Origin: an uncultured bacterium | GTDB taxonomy: Bacteria > Bacteroidota > Bacteroidia > Chitinophagales > CAIODY01 | Direction of reading: 5' to 3' | Assembly (NCBI GenBank): GCA_903871715.1 | Contig: CAIQHW010000448.1 | Span: 1-12,649, forward strand | Length of the DNA stretch: 12,649 nt | Part shown: piece after piece, positions 11,789 through 12,649 of the stretch | Layout: each line of letters opens with the position of its first letter | How positions within the stretch are numbered: position 1 is the stretch's first letter | The notes under the pieces: model-generated | Told to the model about the DNA's origin: nothing | The model's input: only the letters and a program-made list of their open reading frames with translations | Databases searched by the model: none | Program-made: the position numbers and the translations under genes

Positions 11789-12649
11789 TTATTTTCCTAA
11801 AACCTTCGCCATTGTTTTGCCAATGTCCGCAGGGCTATCAACGACAGTAATTCCGCATTCTCTCATGATTTTCATTTTTGCTGCTGCGGTATCATCAGCA
11901 CCACCAACGATTGCGCCAGCATGTCCCATTCTTCTGCCCGGAGGAGCGGTTTGCCCAGCAATGAAGCCAACTACAGGCTTTGTGCCATTTGATTTTATCC
12001 ATCTTGCAGCTTCGGCTTCCATGCCTCCGCCAATTTCGCCAATCATCACAATGCCTTTTGTTTCGGGGTCATTCATCAATAATTCAACTGCTTCTTTTGT
12101 AGTCGTGCCAATGATAGGGTCGCCGCCAATACCAATAGCAGTAGTAACTCCAAGCCCTGCTTTAGCAACTTGGTCGGCAGCTTCATAAGTTAATGTACCA
12201 CTTTTTGATACTATGCCTATGCTTCCCTTTTTGAAAATAAAACCAGGCATGATGCCCACTTTAGCTTCATCGGTAGTGATTACGCCCGGACAATTTGGTC
12301 CAATCAATCTTGCTTTTTTATCTTTCAAATAATATTTTGCTTTTACCATGTCTTGCACAGGAATGCCTTCGGTAATGCACACAATCAGCTCTACGCCTGC
12401 ATCTGCGGCTTCCATGATGCCATCAGCAGCAAATGCTGGCGGCACAAAAATGATAGACACATTAGCACCAGTGGCTTTCACGGCATCCGCCACAGTATTA
12501 AAAACGGGACGGTCTAAATGTGTTGTACCACCTTTGCCCGGCGTTACGCCACCCACCACGTTTGTACCATACGCAATCATTTGTTCGGCATGAAAACTTC
12601 CTTCTTTACCCGTGAATCCTTGAACAATAATTTTTGAATTTTTATTTAC
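11789..12649 (-). CDS. sucD: Succinyl-CoA synthetase alpha subunit, 5' end cut by the window edge
   Basis: The visible 286 residues are the ADP/GDP-forming succinate-CoA ligase alpha chain of the TCA cycle, which with the beta subunit (SucC) interconverts succinyl-CoA and succinate plus a nucleoside triphosphate. An internal ATG at 12580 is not the start: the frame stays open to the window edge and reads VNKNSKIIVQGFTGKEGSFHAEQ, shown here only to place the conserved GFTGKEG motif. Only about 3-5 residues should be missing, judged from family N-termini. Other motifs are GGVTPGKGG for CoA binding, GPNCPG, the SKSGTLTYEAA segment, IGIGGDPIIGTT and GRRMGHAGAIVGG. Its histidine (residue 243 of the visible chain) matches the phosphorylated His246 of E. 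coli. The C-terminus (MAKVLGK) is intact. A terminator follows. SucC is not in the window. Confidence 0.97.
   Translation of the reverse strand, partial: VNKNSKIIVQGFTGKEGSFHAEQMIAYGTNVVGGVTPGKGGTTHLDRPVFNTVADAVKATGANVSIIFVPPAFAADGIMEAADAGVELIVCITEGIPVQDMVKAKYYLKDKKARLIGPNCPGVITTDEAKVGIMPGFIFKKGSIGIVSKSGTLTYEAADQVAKAGLGVTTAIGIGGDPIIGTTTKEAVELLMNDPETKGIVMIGEIGGGMEAEAARWIKSNGTKPVVGFIAGQTAPPGRRMGHAGAIVGGADDTAAAKMKIMRECGITVVDSPADIGKTMAKVLGK

Overview
The window looks like chromosomal DNA from an AT-rich member of the Bacteroidota, probably of the Chitinophagales/Sphingobacteriales type. The reasons are: a histidine kinase with a periplasmic two-component-regulator propeller and Y_Y_Y domain, a DUF3109 protein, lipoproteins with short signal peptides, a FabG ending in the SVCGAMNC-type tail, start codons without a Shine-Dalgarno sequence but with A-rich leaders, and -7 boxes of the form TAnnTTTG upstream of several genes. 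The genus is inference. No tRNA, rRNA, CRISPR array, transposase or phage gene was seen.

Layout. (1) Bases 1-4432, plus strand: a META/HslJ-like lipoprotein, then after 3 bases a 1060-residue propeller sensor histidine kinase, then after 100 bases its likely partner, a NarL/LuxR-type response regulator. (2) 4444-5475, minus strand: heme A synthase (ctaA/COX15 type), tail to tail with the regulator and divergent from the next block. (3) 5573-7504, plus strand: a cysteine-free ArsR-family repressor with a clear promoter and a strong terminator, then a persulfide dioxygenase fused to one degenerate and one active rhodanese domain (CstB-like architecture). (4) 7505-7663: a gene-free stretch holding a long imperfect hairpin that may be a repetitive extragenic element. 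(5) 7664-8224, plus strand: a pentapeptide-repeat protein. (6) 10041-8231, minus strand: a probable three-gene operon of two diheme c-type cytochrome lipoproteins and a cysteine-rich DUF3109 protein. (7) 11626-10113, minus strand: a secreted carboxypeptidase-regulatory-like protein followed by fabG. (8) 12649-11789, minus strand: sucD, cut by the window edge at its 5' end and closed by an intrinsic terminator.

How the genes may work together. Heme A synthase serves aa3-type cytochrome oxidase, which sulfide poisons. The adjacent ArsR/persulfide dioxygenase-rhodanese unit is the kind of cassette that clears sulfide-derived persulfides. Their divergent placement and near-identical -7 boxes suggest, but do not prove, a shared respiratory/sulfur context. 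The two heme lipoproteins suggest electron transfer at the cell envelope with an unknown partner. The rest (fabG, sucD) is housekeeping. The least described parts are the cytochrome/DUF3109 operon, the cysteine-free regulator of a persulfide-handling gene, and the 7.5 kb hairpin element.
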